A DNA stretch of 49,150 bases from an uncultured Prevotella sp. (GTDB lineage: Bacteria > Bacteroidota > Bacteroidia > Bacteroidales > Bacteroidaceae). Shown piece by piece: positions 35,514 to 44,531 of this stretch. Position 1 is the stretch's first letter. Each line of letters opens with the position of its first letter. The notes under the pieces are model-generated. The model saw only the letters and a list, made by a program, of their open reading frames with translations. It was not told the DNA's origin and searched no databases. The stretch is from the NCBI GenBank assembly GCA_900550035.1, contig URQS01000023.1, positions 1-49,150 of the forward strand, in the 5' to 3' direction. The translations under genes were made by a program, and so were the position numbers.

Positions 35514-37151
35514 CTATTCTGGTACTGCATACCAGTCGCCGGTTTCCTTTACAAGCTTTCTAGCAAAGCTTTCAGGATAGCCTGGACGCATTACTTTCTT
35601 CTGTATCTTTCCGTCCTTTTCCTGCTTTACACCCATATCATTGTATTTCACTATAATGCGGATCGCAAGATTCTTCCATTCTGCAAGCATCTGTTGAGCC
35701 TTATCAACACTATATTCATTGAGCAAACGAAGTGCAGCCTGCTTGTCAGTAACATAGAGTTCCATAGCCTTCTTCTCAAAATCAGCCTGCTGTGCAAAAT
35801 AGCTTGCCTCAAGTGAGTCGCGTACAGTTTTAAGTTCGGGGAAGATCTGCGAATAACGCGGATAAACCATATTGCTGACCCAATTGCATACCCAAAAGGC
35901 ATTCTTGTCAGAGAATGTTACAGCGTCGGCACCAGGAGTATTGTAACACTCTGGCTGAACAGTATTACCACAGTACACCGGTGTATAGGCAATCATGTTG
36001 GCATCGTCGTTACCAAACCAAATCACTCCACCAATTTCACGTGGCATCCATGAGCGAAGTTGCGAAACAAATGAGAATGCCGACTGCTGTGTAGAAATAG
36101 GTCGCTCATTGAAGTAAGTCTTGCCATCAACCTTAAACTGCAATGGTGTAGGACGATAAGGCATCTGATAAATACCACCGCCTACATTGGTTGTATCAAG
36201 AGCTAATGCTGTACCCTCATAGTGGTCGCGCATACCCATTTCTACGTCGTGTACGCTAAGCTTACGGTCTGGAATAATCCAAAGTGGCATATCTTCTGCA
36301 TTTGGGTCCTTGCCAAGTGCCCATGGCAAATAGCGATCGAAACCTTTCTGATAGTGATTGAAGAAGCTCCATACACGAGCGTCGCAGAAACGACGGCCAG
36401 AAAAGTCTGGACGTGCATAAGTGTTCTTCCACGAAAAGTCGGCATCCTTACCAGTAAACCATCCCATCTTACGAGCATAAGAAATGACGTTCTTCGAATA
36501 TATGACATTCTTCTTGTCCTTCATGTCAAACTTACCTATACGACTCTGGTTGGCATGAGCGCAGATAGCATTGTCAGGAATTCGTACCGCAACCCACACA
36601 ACACCCTTGCTGCCAGGACCTGTACCCATCATCTCCATAATCCATGCCTCGTTAGGATCGCAAATAGAGAAAGTTTCGCCACTTGAACAGTAGCCATATT
36701 TCTCAACAAGAGAAGTCATTATCGATATAGCCTCACGGGCTGTCTTTGCTCGTTGAAGGGTGACATATATGAGCGAACCGTAGTCGAGAATACCTGTAGT
36801 ATCTACCATCTCCTCACGTCCGCCATAAGTAGTCTCTCCAATAGAGAGCTGAAACTCGTTGATATTACCGATAACATTATAAGTTACGGGAGCTTCGGGT
36901 ATTTCGCCATGATACTCGCCTGTATCCCAGTCGAATATCTTTCGCATCTCGCCCTTCTTATGCGTTCCTGCCGGATAGTGGCACAAGTGCCCGAACATAC
37001 CATAGTCATCGGCATTGTACGAAACGAGTACCGAGCCATCAACACTGGCCTTCTTGCCAACAATGAGATTAGTACAAGCAGATGCCTCCATTGCTGAAGC
37101 CGACATAAGAGCAGCAAGAGCAATAGCCTTTAGTTTTTTTGATAATTGCAT
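35514..37151 (-). CDS. Secreted C69-family dipeptidase
   Basis: This is an N-terminal nucleophile (Ntn) hydrolase of the peptidase C69/U34 family, cleaving dipeptides. The signal peptide MQLSKKLKAIALAALMSASA..ASA leads directly to Cys26 in ACTNLIVGKKAS. That Cys would become the N-terminal nucleophile after cleavage. Further family segments are DGSVLVSYNADDYG and ETFSICDPNEAWIMEMMG. The length of 545 residues is normal. It is preceded by the nadC terminator and lies alone. Export points to periplasmic peptide degradation, which suits peptide-fermenting Bacteroidales; an older name, pepD-like, is possible. Confidence 0.92.
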   Translation of the reverse strand: MQLSKKLKAIALAALMSASAMEASACTNLIVGKKASVDGSVLVSYNADDYGMFGHLCHYPAGTHKKGEMRKIFDWDTGEYHGEIPEAPVTYNVIGNINEFQLSIGETTYGGREEMVDTTGILDYGSLIYVTLQRAKTAREAISIMTSLVEKYGYCSSGETFSICDPNEAWIMEMMGTGPGSKGVVWVAVRIPDNAICAHANQSRIGKFDMKDKKNVIYSKNVISYARKMGWFTGKDADFSWKNTYARPDFSGRRFCDARVWSFFNHYQKGFDRYLPWALGKDPNAEDMPLWIIPDRKLSVHDVEMGMRDHYEGTALALDTTNVGGGIYQMPYRPTPLQFKVDGKTYFNERPISTQQSAFSFVSQLRSWMPREIGGVIWFGNDDANMIAYTPVYCGNTVQPECYNTPGADAVTFSDKNAFWVCNWVSNMVYPRYSQIFPELKTVRDSLEASYFAQQADFEKKAMELYVTDKQAALRLLNEYSVDKAQQMLAEWKNLAIRIIVKYNDMGVKQEKDGKIQKKVMRPGYPESFARKLVKETGDWYAVPE

Positions 37152-37162
37152 AGTATAATAGA

Positions 37163-37215
37163 TTTAAAAAAGCCCCACCCTCTCCATAATAAAAATGGTA
37201 AGAGTGAGGTTATTA
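37163..37215 (-). terminator. nadC operon terminator
   Basis: On the minus strand CCTCACTCTTACCAT pairs (with a few mismatches) with ATGGAGAGGGTGGGG and is followed by TTTTTT. It ends the dksA-lspA-nadC operon just before the dipeptidase start. Confidence 0.7.
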
Positions 37216-37222
37216 TTATTAA

Positions 37223-38071
37223 TTAGCAAGCCTTGAACGACATGTCAAGACCCTTAACAGAGTGTGTCAATGCACCGACTGAGATAAAGTCGACACCGCA
37301 CTCTGCATAGTCGCGAATAGTGTCAAAAGTGATGCCACCGCTCGACTCTGTCTCGTACTTGTCACCCACCATTTCAACTGCCTTCTTTGTATTTTCTACC
37401 GAGAAGTTGTCGAGCATGATACGGTTGATGCCACCACACTCCATTGTCTGACGCAACTCGTCAAAGTTGCGCACTTCAATCTCAATCTTCAAGTCTAGAC
37501 CCTTCTCCTTGAGATATTCGTGACAGCGGTTGATGGCATTAGCTATACCACCAGCAAAGTCTACGTGATTATCCTTAAGCAGAATCATGTCAAACAGACC
37601 GATACGATGGTTCATACCGCCACCAATCTTTACAGCCTGCTTCTCAAGCATACGCAATCCAGGAGTAGTCTTGCGGGTGTCAAGCACATGTGTCTTTGTA
37701 CCTTTCAGGCGCTCCACATACTTGGCAGTCATTGTAGCAATACCACTCATGCGCTGCATGATGTTAAGCATCAGACGCTCAGTCTGAAGCAGCGAGCGCA
37801 CCTTACCAGTTACTACCATTGCAATATCGCCCTTCTTGACATGAGTACCATCGCCGATAAGCACCTCTACCTGCATAGTAGGGTCGAAACGGGCGAATAC
37901 GCGCTTTGCCACTTCTACTCCGGCGAGAATGCCGTCTTCCTTTATCAACAAGTGCGACTTACCCATTGCTGTATCAGGTATGCAGCAGAGAGTAGTGTGG
38001 TCGCCATCGCCTATGTCCTCAGCAAATGCGAGGTCGATAAGGCGGTCTTCCAATTCGTTTACACTAAGCAT
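37223..38071 (-). CDS. nadC: Nicotinate-nucleotide pyrophosphorylase (quinolinate phosphoribosyltransferase)
   Basis: It makes nicotinate mononucleotide from quinolinate and PRPP in de novo NAD synthesis. It has EDIGDGDHTT near the N-terminus, NIMQRMSGIATMT, the RKTTPGLRMLEKQAVKIGGG segment (PRPP and quinolinate site), and ESSGGITFDTIRDYAECGVDFISVG at the C-terminus, a phosphate-binding loop of the TIM-like barrel. The 282 residues are standard. It is the last gene of the minus-strand operon that starts at dksA. Neither nadA nor nadB is in the window. Confidence 0.96.
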   Translation of the reverse strand: MLSVNELEDRLIDLAFAEDIGDGDHTTLCCIPDTAMGKSHLLIKEDGILAGVEVAKRVFARFDPTMQVEVLIGDGTHVKKGDIAMVVTGKVRSLLQTERLMLNIMQRMSGIATMTAKYVERLKGTKTHVLDTRKTTPGLRMLEKQAVKIGGGMNHRIGLFDMILLKDNHVDFAGGIANAINRCHEYLKEKGLDLKIEIEVRNFDELRQTMECGGINRIMLDNFSVENTKKAVEMVGDKYETESSGGITFDTIRDYAECGVDFISVGALTHSVKGLDMSFKAC

Positions 38072-38106
38072 AATGTAATGTTTATTTAGTAATTAATACT
38101 TTATTA

Positions 38107-38325
38107 TTATTTTTCCTTAAGCATCTCTCCATCCTTATACGCACGGAGCTGTTCGTCGGCAGAATACTGTAGATTGATTGTTCCTCCCAGCCACTCGGTG
38201 AACGGACGTTCGCCAAGCAAAGCAGAAACATTAACTACACGTTCACCATCCAACTCAACCACACCTGGCTTCATCTCCCTACCATCGGCTGTAATCACTC
38301 TGTTGGCTGCAACAAGTAGTGTCAT
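38107..38325 (-). CDS. Conserved small protein of unknown function (72 aa)
   Basis: I do not recognise a named family. Its ATG overlaps the TGA of the DUF4296 lipoprotein gene (ATGA), and a second such overlap occurs one gene upstream, so translation is almost certainly coupled and the ORF is real. The 72 residues begin MTLLVAANRVITADGREMKP, reminiscent of the N-terminal strand pair of amidohydrolases, but no metal-binding His motif is present, so that is only a resemblance. It has no signal peptide or membrane segment. It ends 35 bases before nadC. Confidence 0.7.
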   Translation of the reverse strand: MTLLVAANRVITADGREMKPGVVELDGERVVNVSALLGERPFTEWLGGTINLQYSADEQLRAYKDGEMLKEK

Positions 38326-39248
38326 AGCTTACGGTCGTTAAGATTTATCGGTCGGCGTCGGTCTAAGCTGTCTATTTTTGGCAACTCAAGCGAGTCGGGC
38401 GACATATTTCCGTCTTCAGGCTTCTTTACCGATTCCGTCACATGCATTTTGACAAGACGCACATTTGATACTATAAACAACTTGAATGTAGTTGCAGACG
38501 ACGTAGGCATTGCCCTATCGCTTGACAGCATCCAGAAGCCACGTACCGACTTAATTGCGAGTCGGCCCTCATTCATAATCTGCATATGATAGTGTGATGA
38601 TGTGCTGATGCTATTATTAACATACTCTACACTATCATTGGCATAAGTGATGGCCAGAACCACCAATGCGTCACGCATACCGTCCTGATAGAGGAACTGA
38701 GCATCGAAGTCAAGCACCATACGATCACCCTCGTGGTACGAACTGTCGGCCTTAATTTCAAACGACATTCGGTTGGTAGCCAAATATGGTGAGAGTACAA
38801 ATGCCGTAGAGCGTTTCCACACATTGGTTGTATCTGCATTTTCAGTCAAATTTGTAAAGCCAGCCTGTCCGCCACGTTCTACCGCCTCGCGGTCGAGCCT
38901 GTCGGCAATCTTGTCATACACCTTCTGAAGCAGTCGTGTGTGGCGAGTGTAGTAAATCATCGATGAATCGAAATCGGCTTGCGTTACGCCATGATTCTTC
39001 AGGATGCTTATACGATATGCTCGCATCGCTACTGAGTCTGGACTATCAAAATTAGTCTGAACCATTCCGTCAGCCACATGGTAGTCATATAGAATGTCTA
39101 CCATCTCATCCATCTGCAGATAGCGTCCTGGGATTCCAGGTTTACATCCCGTCAAAACAACGGTTATGAATAACACCAGGCAGGCAGCCAGCCAACGAAG
39201 TCGGCAATACGGACCTGCCATTTTGGCTACATTGTTAGTATTTGTCAT
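38322..39248 (-). CDS. DUF4296 lipoprotein
   Basis: This is a putative lipoprotein of about 308 residues. The signal peptide with lipobox LTGC lies near residue 35, followed by the DUF4296 segment (LQMDEMVDILYDYHVADGMVQ), and later a beta-rich C-terminal part ending in DRRRPINLNDRKL. I chose the start at 39248 because its ATG overlaps the lspA stop as ATGA; the start three codons upstream is less economical. Being next to signal peptidase II (lspA), which processes lipoproteins, is conserved in Bacteroidales. Its role is unknown. Confidence 0.85.
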   Translation of the reverse strand: MTNTNNVAKMAGPYCRLRWLAACLVLFITVVLTGCKPGIPGRYLQMDEMVDILYDYHVADGMVQTNFDSPDSVAMRAYRISILKNHGVTQADFDSSMIYYTRHTRLLQKVYDKIADRLDREAVERGGQAGFTNLTENADTTNVWKRSTAFVLSPYLATNRMSFEIKADSSYHEGDRMVLDFDAQFLYQDGMRDALVVLAITYANDSVEYVNNSISTSSHYHMQIMNEGRLAIKSVRGFWMLSSDRAMPTSSATTFKLFIVSNVRLVKMHVTESVKKPEDGNMSPDSLELPKIDSLDRRRPINLNDRKL

Positions 39249-39883
39249 TTTTTCCAAGCTAAAGACATGCGCTCCAAATCGTTTCTAAAGAACAGCAACA
39301 ATACAGCTACTCCTACACTAATGCAAGAGTCGGCAAAATTGAATATTGGTGAGAAGAATACGAAATCTTCACCGCCCACCATCGGCATCCATTCGGGATA
39401 AGTAGTACGTATAATTGGGAAATAGAACATGTCCACCACCTTACCATGCAGGAATGTAGAGTATCCGGTGCCAAACGGCACAAAGTCAGCAACGCTGAAA
39501 GGCGTTGAAGCATTGAATATTAGTCCGTAAAACAGACAGTCGATAAGATTGCCTGCGGCGCCAGCCAAAATCATTGCCAAACAAACGATATAGCCACGAC
39601 TGAAAATTCCCGTCTTAACCACTCGCCAAATATACCATCCAATGGCGCCAATGGCGAATGTTCGGAACAGCGACAACACTAATTTGTTGAAAAAAGTCAT
39701 GCCGTAGGCCATTCCGTTGTTTTCGATGAAATCTATATAAAACCAGTCGGTAATACGTATGGCTTCACCTAAAGTCATATTGGTCTTCACCTCGATTTTT
39801 ATAATTTGGTCAATCACGAGAATCAAGGTCACTATGATTATAGCAAGCCATCCGTTAGTGATGTACTTCTTATTATTTTCCAT
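39245..39883 (-). CDS. lspA: Lipoprotein signal peptidase (signal peptidase II)
   Basis: This inner-membrane aspartic protease cleaves prolipoproteins after diacylglyceryl modification. It has four membrane helices. The catalytic aspartates lie in GAAGNLIDCLFYG and FNFADSCIS. The start at 39883 (MENNKKY) is one base after the dksA-like stop; the longer frame to 39916 would overlap that gene. The product is about 212 residues, longer than E. coli LspA mainly through an insertion between helices 3 and 4 (DMFYFPIIRTTYPEWMPMVG), which is common in Bacteroidota. Confidence 0.95.
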   Translation of the reverse strand: MENNKKYITNGWLAIIIVTLILVIDQIIKIEVKTNMTLGEAIRITDWFYIDFIENNGMAYGMTFFNKLVLSLFRTFAIGAIGWYIWRVVKTGIFSRGYIVCLAMILAGAAGNLIDCLFYGLIFNASTPFSVADFVPFGTGYSTFLHGKVVDMFYFPIIRTTYPEWMPMVGGEDFVFFSPIFNFADSCISVGVAVLLLFFRNDLERMSLAWKK

Positions 39884-39884
39884 A

Positions 39885-40265
39885 TTATTTCTTACGTGCA
39901 TTCTTCGACTCAACACTCAAAGTTGCGTGTGGCACGATGCGTAGTCTTTCCTTCGGGATGAGCTGACCGGTGATGCGGTCAATACCGTATGTCTTGTTCT
40001 CAATGCGCACCAGTGCAGCCTCAAGTCCCTGTATGAACTTCTGCTGACGATTGGCCATTTGTGCAATTTCCTCTTTCGACTGCGATGCGCTACCCTCTTC
40101 AAGAGCCTTATACGTAGGCGAAGTGTCCTCTACACCATTGCCATCAGCGTTCATCAGCTGCTGCATCATCGAGTTGAAGTCACGGCGTGCCAATCGAAGT
40201 TTTTCGTTTATAATGTTCTTAAATTCCTGGAGTTCCTCGTCTGAGTAACGTAATTTTTCTGCCAT
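39885..40265 (-). CDS. DksA/TraR-like protein without zinc-finger cysteines
   Basis: This 126-residue protein has an N-terminal coiled-coil hairpin (about residues 10-95) and a DksA-type C-terminal region TYGIDRITGQLIPKERLR. In E. coli DksA four Cys bind zinc. Here there is none: the first position is Asp in YGIDR, and the second pair is replaced by PHAT. DksA binds in the RNA polymerase secondary channel and mediates the ppGpp response; Cys-less relatives can do so without zinc, but this is inferred. It is the first gene of the operon leading to lspA and nadC and follows the ileS terminator. Confidence 0.85.
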   Translation of the reverse strand: MAEKLRYSDEELQEFKNIINEKLRLARRDFNSMMQQLMNADGNGVEDTSPTYKALEEGSASQSKEEIAQMANRQQKFIQGLEAALVRIENKTYGIDRITGQLIPKERLRIVPHATLSVESKNARKK

Positions 40266-40311
40266 AGTTGTTTGGTTATTAGTAAGATAGAAAGACCCGT
40301 TTTAGTAAAAA

Positions 40312-40350
40312 TGCAGTTGGGTGCAGCCTTTCAGCTGCACCCTCTCTGCA
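40312..40350 (-). terminator. ileS terminator
   Basis: GGGTGCAGC and GCTGCACCC form a 9-bp GC-rich stem with a 6-nt loop. It is extended by TGCAG/CTGCA, and on the minus strand TTTTTAC follows. It lies between ileS and the dksA-like gene. Confidence 0.8.
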
Positions 40351-40362
40351 TATATTTTGTAT

Positions 40363-43300
40363 TTAAGCCTTAACTATCTTGATGTTAATCATGAAGTCGT
40401 CTATTTCGGTCTCTGCGCCGTCGTTATCAGCAAGAGTGATGTCAAGTGCGAGCACCTGCGACTGGATATAGTCGGCAAAACCTGCCACAGCCTTTTCCAC
40501 CTTCTCATTAGGAGCAAGTGTCACATGAATGCGGTCTGTAATCTCGAGTCCGGTCTCCTTACGGAGGTTCTGTATGCGTGAGATAAGTTCGCGAGCCATA
40601 CCCTCGTTGCGCAGCTCGTCGTTGAGCTCAATCTCAAGAGCCACTGTAAGCTTGCCCTCGTTGCTCACGAGCCAGCCCGGGATATCCTCCGAGATAATCT
40701 CAACATCGGCAGCCTCTACCTCTACGGCATTGCCCTCAACTTCAACAGCAATCTTGCCGTTGGTCTCGAGCTCTGCAATCTGCTCTTGATCGAGAGCCGA
40801 CATAGCAGCAGCAATACCCTTCATCAGCTTGCCAAACTTCTTGCCCATGGTGCGGAAGTTACACTTCACCTTCTTTACCAATACGCCAGAGCCCTCTACA
40901 AAGCGTAATTCCTTAACATTCACCTCTGAGAGAATAAGGTCCTTGACAGCCTCGATATGGTGGCGTTGCTCTTCGTCGACAGCAGGAATCATGATTGCCT
41001 GCAGCGGCTGGCGTACAGCGATGTTCACCTTCTTGCGCAGAGCGTGAACCATTGATGTAATCTTCTGTGCCATACCCATGCGCTCCTCAAGTTCGCGGTC
41101 GATGAGCTGCTCGTCGGCAACGGGGAACTTAGCGAGATGTACTGATGTTGTACCCTCAAGCTTGTCGGCACCGAGGTCGCAGAAGAGCTGGTCGGCAAAG
41201 AACGGGGCGAACGGAGCGAGGAGCTTTGCCACGGTAGCCAGACAGGTGTAGAGAGTCTGATAAGCAGCAAGCTTGTCCTGCGACATTTCCTTACCCCAGA
41301 AACGCTTACGGTTCAAGCGTACATACCAGTTAGAGAGGTCATTGTTGACGAAGTCTTCAATGAGTCGACCAGCACGAGTGGGGTCATAATTCTCCATCTC
41401 CTTCTGAACACCGTTGATGAGAGTATTCAGTACTGAGAGTACCCAACGGTCAATCTCCGGACGCTCTGCAACGGGCACCTGAGCTGTCTCTGTGTCGAAA
41501 GCGTCTAAATTCGCGTAGCCAGAGAAGAACGAGTATGTATTATATAATGTACCGAAGAACTTGCGGCGCACTTCGTCAACACCCTTCTCGTCATACTTGA
41601 GGTTGTCCCAAGGCTCCGAGTTGGTCATCATATAGAATCGAACGGCATCGGCACCATACTTCTCAATTTGGTCGAACGGATTGACAGCATTGCCCAAGTG
41701 CTTTGACATCTTGTTGCCCTTAGCATCGAGAACAAGACCCGAAGAAATAACGTTCTTAAATGCTACCGAGTCGAACACCATTGTAGCAATGGCGTGCAGA
41801 GTGAAGAACCATCCACGTGTCTGGTCTACACCCTCGTTGATAAAGTCGGCAGGATAGAATTTAGGAGCGATTGCGAAGCCTTCGTATGTGCTGTTGACAA
41901 GAGCCTTGCGGTCTTCCTCTGTGCCACGCGACATATCGCCCTCAAACGGATAGTGGAGCTGTGCATAAGGCATAGAACCTGAGTCGAACCAAACATCGAT
42001 GAGGTCAGATTCGCGATGCATTGGCTTACCCTCGTCGTTTACGAGCACTATATAGTCTACGTAAGGACGGTGGAGATCGATGCGGTCGTAGTTCTCCTTC
42101 GAGTAGTCGCCCGGTACAAAGCCCTTGTCCTTCATCGGGTTACTCTTCATCACGCCAGCTGCTACCGACTTCTCAATCTCAGCGTACAGCTCTTCGAGCG
42201 AACCGATGCACTTCTCGCCGCGGTTCTCGTCGCGCCAGATAGGCAGCGGGGTGCCCCAGAAGCGTGAACGTGAGAGGTTCCAGTCGTTGAGATTCTCAAG
42301 CCAGTTTCCGAATCGACCAGTACCAGTCGACTCCGGCTGCCAGTTGATAGTCTTATTGAGTTCCACCATGCGCTCCTTGCGTGCTGTGTCCTTGATAAAC
42401 CAGCTATCGAGCGGATAGTAAAGAATTGGCTTGTCTGTACGCCAGCAGTGAGGATAGTTGTGTACGTGCTTCTCTGTCTTGAAAGCCTTGCCTTCCTGCT
42501 TCAGTTCGTAGCAAAGCACAACGTTCAAATCCTCAGCCTTGTCCGAAGCCTTCTTGTCCCATACGCCATCCTGATTGAACTGTGGGTCGTAGGCGTTCTT
42601 CACATAGTCGCCAGCGTGATGGCCGTATTTCTCATTGTCTACACAAGCCTTCACGAAATTAGCGTCAAGCTCGTCGATGAGGTAGAACTTGCCCTGTAGG
42701 TCAACCATAGGACGTGTCTCGCCTTTCTTGTTGATAAGGTAGAGAGCCGGAATATTAGCATCCTTAGCCACCTTGGCGTCATCAGCACCGAATGTCGGGG
42801 CAATGTGTACGATACCAGTACCGTCGTCGGTTGTTACGTAGTCGCCGAGGATTACACGGAAAGCCTCGCTCTCCATCTCCACAAACTTGTCGCGTCCGTC
42901 TTCACCTGTGAACACCTTCTCAGGATGTGCCTCGGCATATTCTGTCACGAACTTCGGAGCGAAGTCGTCTACCTTCTCGCATGGCTTCACCCACGGCATG
43001 AGCTGTTCATAGTGCATTCCCTCAAGATCAGTGCCCTTGAAGTGGCCAGTGATGCGCCATGGACACTGCTTCTTCTCCTTGTCAAACGGAGCGAGTTCGC
43101 CCTCTGTACATTCCTGCTCAGGCTTCAAATATGCCTTAACGAGGTTTTCAGCCATAACGATAGTGATAGGCTCACCACTATAGAGGTTGTATGTTTCAAC
43201 TGAGACATAGTCGATCTTCGGGCCAACGCAGAGCGCCACGTTCGAAGGCAATGTCCAGGGAGTTGTGGTCCAAGCTACAAAGTAAGGTTTGCCCCACTTT

Positions 43301-43986
43301 GTCCACTCTTCTTTCGGATCGCGGATGAGGAACTGCACTGTAGCTGTCAAATCCTTCACATCGCGATAGCAACCTGGCTGATTAAGCTCGTGCGATGACA
43401 GTCCGGTACCTGCGCCCGGCGAGTACGGCTGAATGGTGTAGCCCTTGTAGAGCAGGCCCTTGTTGTAGAGCTGCTTGAGGAGCCACCACAGAGTCTCAAT
43501 ATACTTGTTGTCGTATGTGATGTACGGATGGTCGAGGTCGACGAAGTAGCCCATCTCCTCGGTCAGCTTGCGCCACTCGGCTGTAAACATCATCACATTC
43601 TCACGACACTTTTGGTTATATTCCTCAGTAGAGATATACTTCTCCGAAGCCTTGTTGTCGATATCCTTCTTTGTGATACCAAGCTCCTTCTCTACGCCAA
43701 GCTCTACGGGGAGTCCGTGTGTGTCCCATCCCGCCTTGCGGTGAACCTGGAATCCCTGCATGGTCTTATAGCGATTGAATGTGTCCTTAATGGCGCGTGC
43801 CAGAACGTGGTGAATGCCCGGATGACCGTTGGCTGAGGGAGGTCCCTCAAAGAATACGAACTGCGGACAGCCTTCGCGCTCGTCGATAGACTTGTGGAAG
43901 ACATCGTCAGCCATCCACTTGTCCAAAACTTCCTTGTTGGTTTCTACAAGATTGAAACCCTTGTGTTCAACAAACTTGTTTGACAT
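40363..43986 (-). CDS. ileS: Isoleucyl-tRNA synthetase with GIHH signature
   Basis: This class I synthetase charges tRNA-Ile and edits Val. The N-terminal catalytic site has GPPSANGHPGIHHVLARAIK: the HxGH position reads GIHH (residues 57-60). The CP1 editing domain contains WTTTPWTLPSN and GTGIVHIAP. KMSKS is present as GNKMSKHLGN, then the anticodon-binding domain and a long C-terminal extension. The sequence matches the eukaryote-like type 2 bacterial IleRS, which is linked to mupirocin resistance. At 1207 residues it is longer than E. coli IleRS. A TAACTTTG promoter element lies 52 bases upstream. Confidence 0.96.
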   Translation of the reverse strand: MSNKFVEHKGFNLVETNKEVLDKWMADDVFHKSIDEREGCPQFVFFEGPPSANGHPGIHHVLARAIKDTFNRYKTMQGFQVHRKAGWDTHGLPVELGVEKELGITKKDIDNKASEKYISTEEYNQKCRENVMMFTAEWRKLTEEMGYFVDLDHPYITYDNKYIETLWWLLKQLYNKGLLYKGYTIQPYSPGAGTGLSSHELNQPGCYRDVKDLTATVQFLIRDPKEEWTKWGKPYFVAWTTTPWTLPSNVALCVGPKIDYVSVETYNLYSGEPITIVMAENLVKAYLKPEQECTEGELAPFDKEKKQCPWRITGHFKGTDLEGMHYEQLMPWVKPCEKVDDFAPKFVTEYAEAHPEKVFTGEDGRDKFVEMESEAFRVILGDYVTTDDGTGIVHIAPTFGADDAKVAKDANIPALYLINKKGETRPMVDLQGKFYLIDELDANFVKACVDNEKYGHHAGDYVKNAYDPQFNQDGVWDKKASDKAEDLNVVLCYELKQEGKAFKTEKHVHNYPHCWRTDKPILYYPLDSWFIKDTARKERMVELNKTINWQPESTGTGRFGNWLENLNDWNLSRSRFWGTPLPIWRDENRGEKCIGSLEELYAEIEKSVAAGVMKSNPMKDKGFVPGDYSKENYDRIDLHRPYVDYIVLVNDEGKPMHRESDLIDVWFDSGSMPYAQLHYPFEGDMSRGTEEDRKALVNSTYEGFAIAPKFYPADFINEGVDQTRGWFFTLHAIATMVFDSVAFKNVISSGLVLDAKGNKMSKHLGNAVNPFDQIEKYGADAVRFYMMTNSEPWDNLKYDEKGVDEVRRKFFGTLYNTYSFFSGYANLDAFDTETAQVPVAERPEIDRWVLSVLNTLINGVQKEMENYDPTRAGRLIEDFVNNDLSNWYVRLNRKRFWGKEMSQDKLAAYQTLYTCLATVAKLLAPFAPFFADQLFCDLGADKLEGTTSVHLAKFPVADEQLIDRELEERMGMAQKITSMVHALRKKVNIAVRQPLQAIMIPAVDEEQRHHIEAVKDLILSEVNVKELRFVEGSGVLVKKVKCNFRTMGKKFGKLMKGIAAAMSALDQEQIAELETNGKIAVEVEGNAVEVEAADVEIISEDIPGWLVSNEGKLTVALEIELNDELRNEGMARELISRIQNLRKETGLEITDRIHVTLAPNEKVEKAVAGFADYIQSQVLALDITLADNDGAETEIDDFMINIKIVKA

Positions 43987-44037
43987 TTTGTATTTAACGT
44001 TTTGTATTTATTTTCCTCAGAAATGTTATAACGGATG

Positions 44038-44045
44038 CAAAGTTA
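44038..44045 (-). promoter_or_regulatory. ileS promoter -7 element
   Basis: TAACTTTG on the minus strand, 52 bases before the ileS start, fits the Bacteroidota -7 consensus. Confidence 0.5.
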
Positions 44046-44088
44046 ATGAAAAATGAGGATATACGTGCGATATTGAATGTAAAAAATC

Positions 44089-44119
44089 TTGTCGTTTTGG
44101 CTTAATAGTAGTATTTTTG
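44089..44119 (+). promoter_or_regulatory. Promoter of the mmcQ-like operon
   Basis: TTG at 44089-44091 and TATTTTTG at 44112-44119 are 20 bases apart; the ATG follows at 44145. Confidence 0.6.
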
Positions 44120-44144
44120 CGGTCAACAATCAAATCGGTTACCT

Positions 44145-44531
44145 ATGAACATTGAAGAAGTCAGAGATTTTGCGTTGTCATTACCTGGGGTGACAGAAGA
44201 CCAGCCCTTTGGCGACGACAACATAACATTCCGTGTCGAGGGCAAGATTTTCATGTGCCTTTGGCTTGGAGGAGGCAAATATAATATCGACGAAACGATG
44301 CTGAGATTTGCCTGCAAGCTCGCTCCCGAACGAAACGAGGAACTGCGCGAGCTATATTCAGCCGTCACGCCTGCGTTCCATTGGAACAAGACTCATTGGA
44401 GCGACGTGTTTTTCGAGCAATTGGATACAGACGTTGTCGAGTCCATCATACGAGAGTCGTACGGAGTGATTGTCAGTAAGTTGCCAAAATCCGTTAGAGT
44501 AAAATACCAATCATGCAACAGCAATTTGTAG
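44145..44531 (+). CDS. MmcQ/YjbR-family protein
   Basis: This small cytoplasmic protein of 128 residues belongs to the MmcQ/YjbR family, which has a CyaY-like fold proposed to bind DNA. It has the typical start MNIEEVRDFALSLPGVTEDQPFGDD, then FRVEGKIFMCLWLGG and a C-terminal NKTHWSDVFFEQLDTD..IRESYGVIVSKLPK. Its biological role is not established. Its last codons overlap the start of the aminotransferase gene by 19 bases in another frame, which suggests coupled translation. Confidence 0.88.
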   Translation: MNIEEVRDFALSLPGVTEDQPFGDDNITFRVEGKIFMCLWLGGGKYNIDETMLRFACKLAPERNEELRELYSAVTPAFHWNKTHWSDVFFEQLDTDVVESIIRESYGVIVSKLPKSVRVKYQSCNSNL

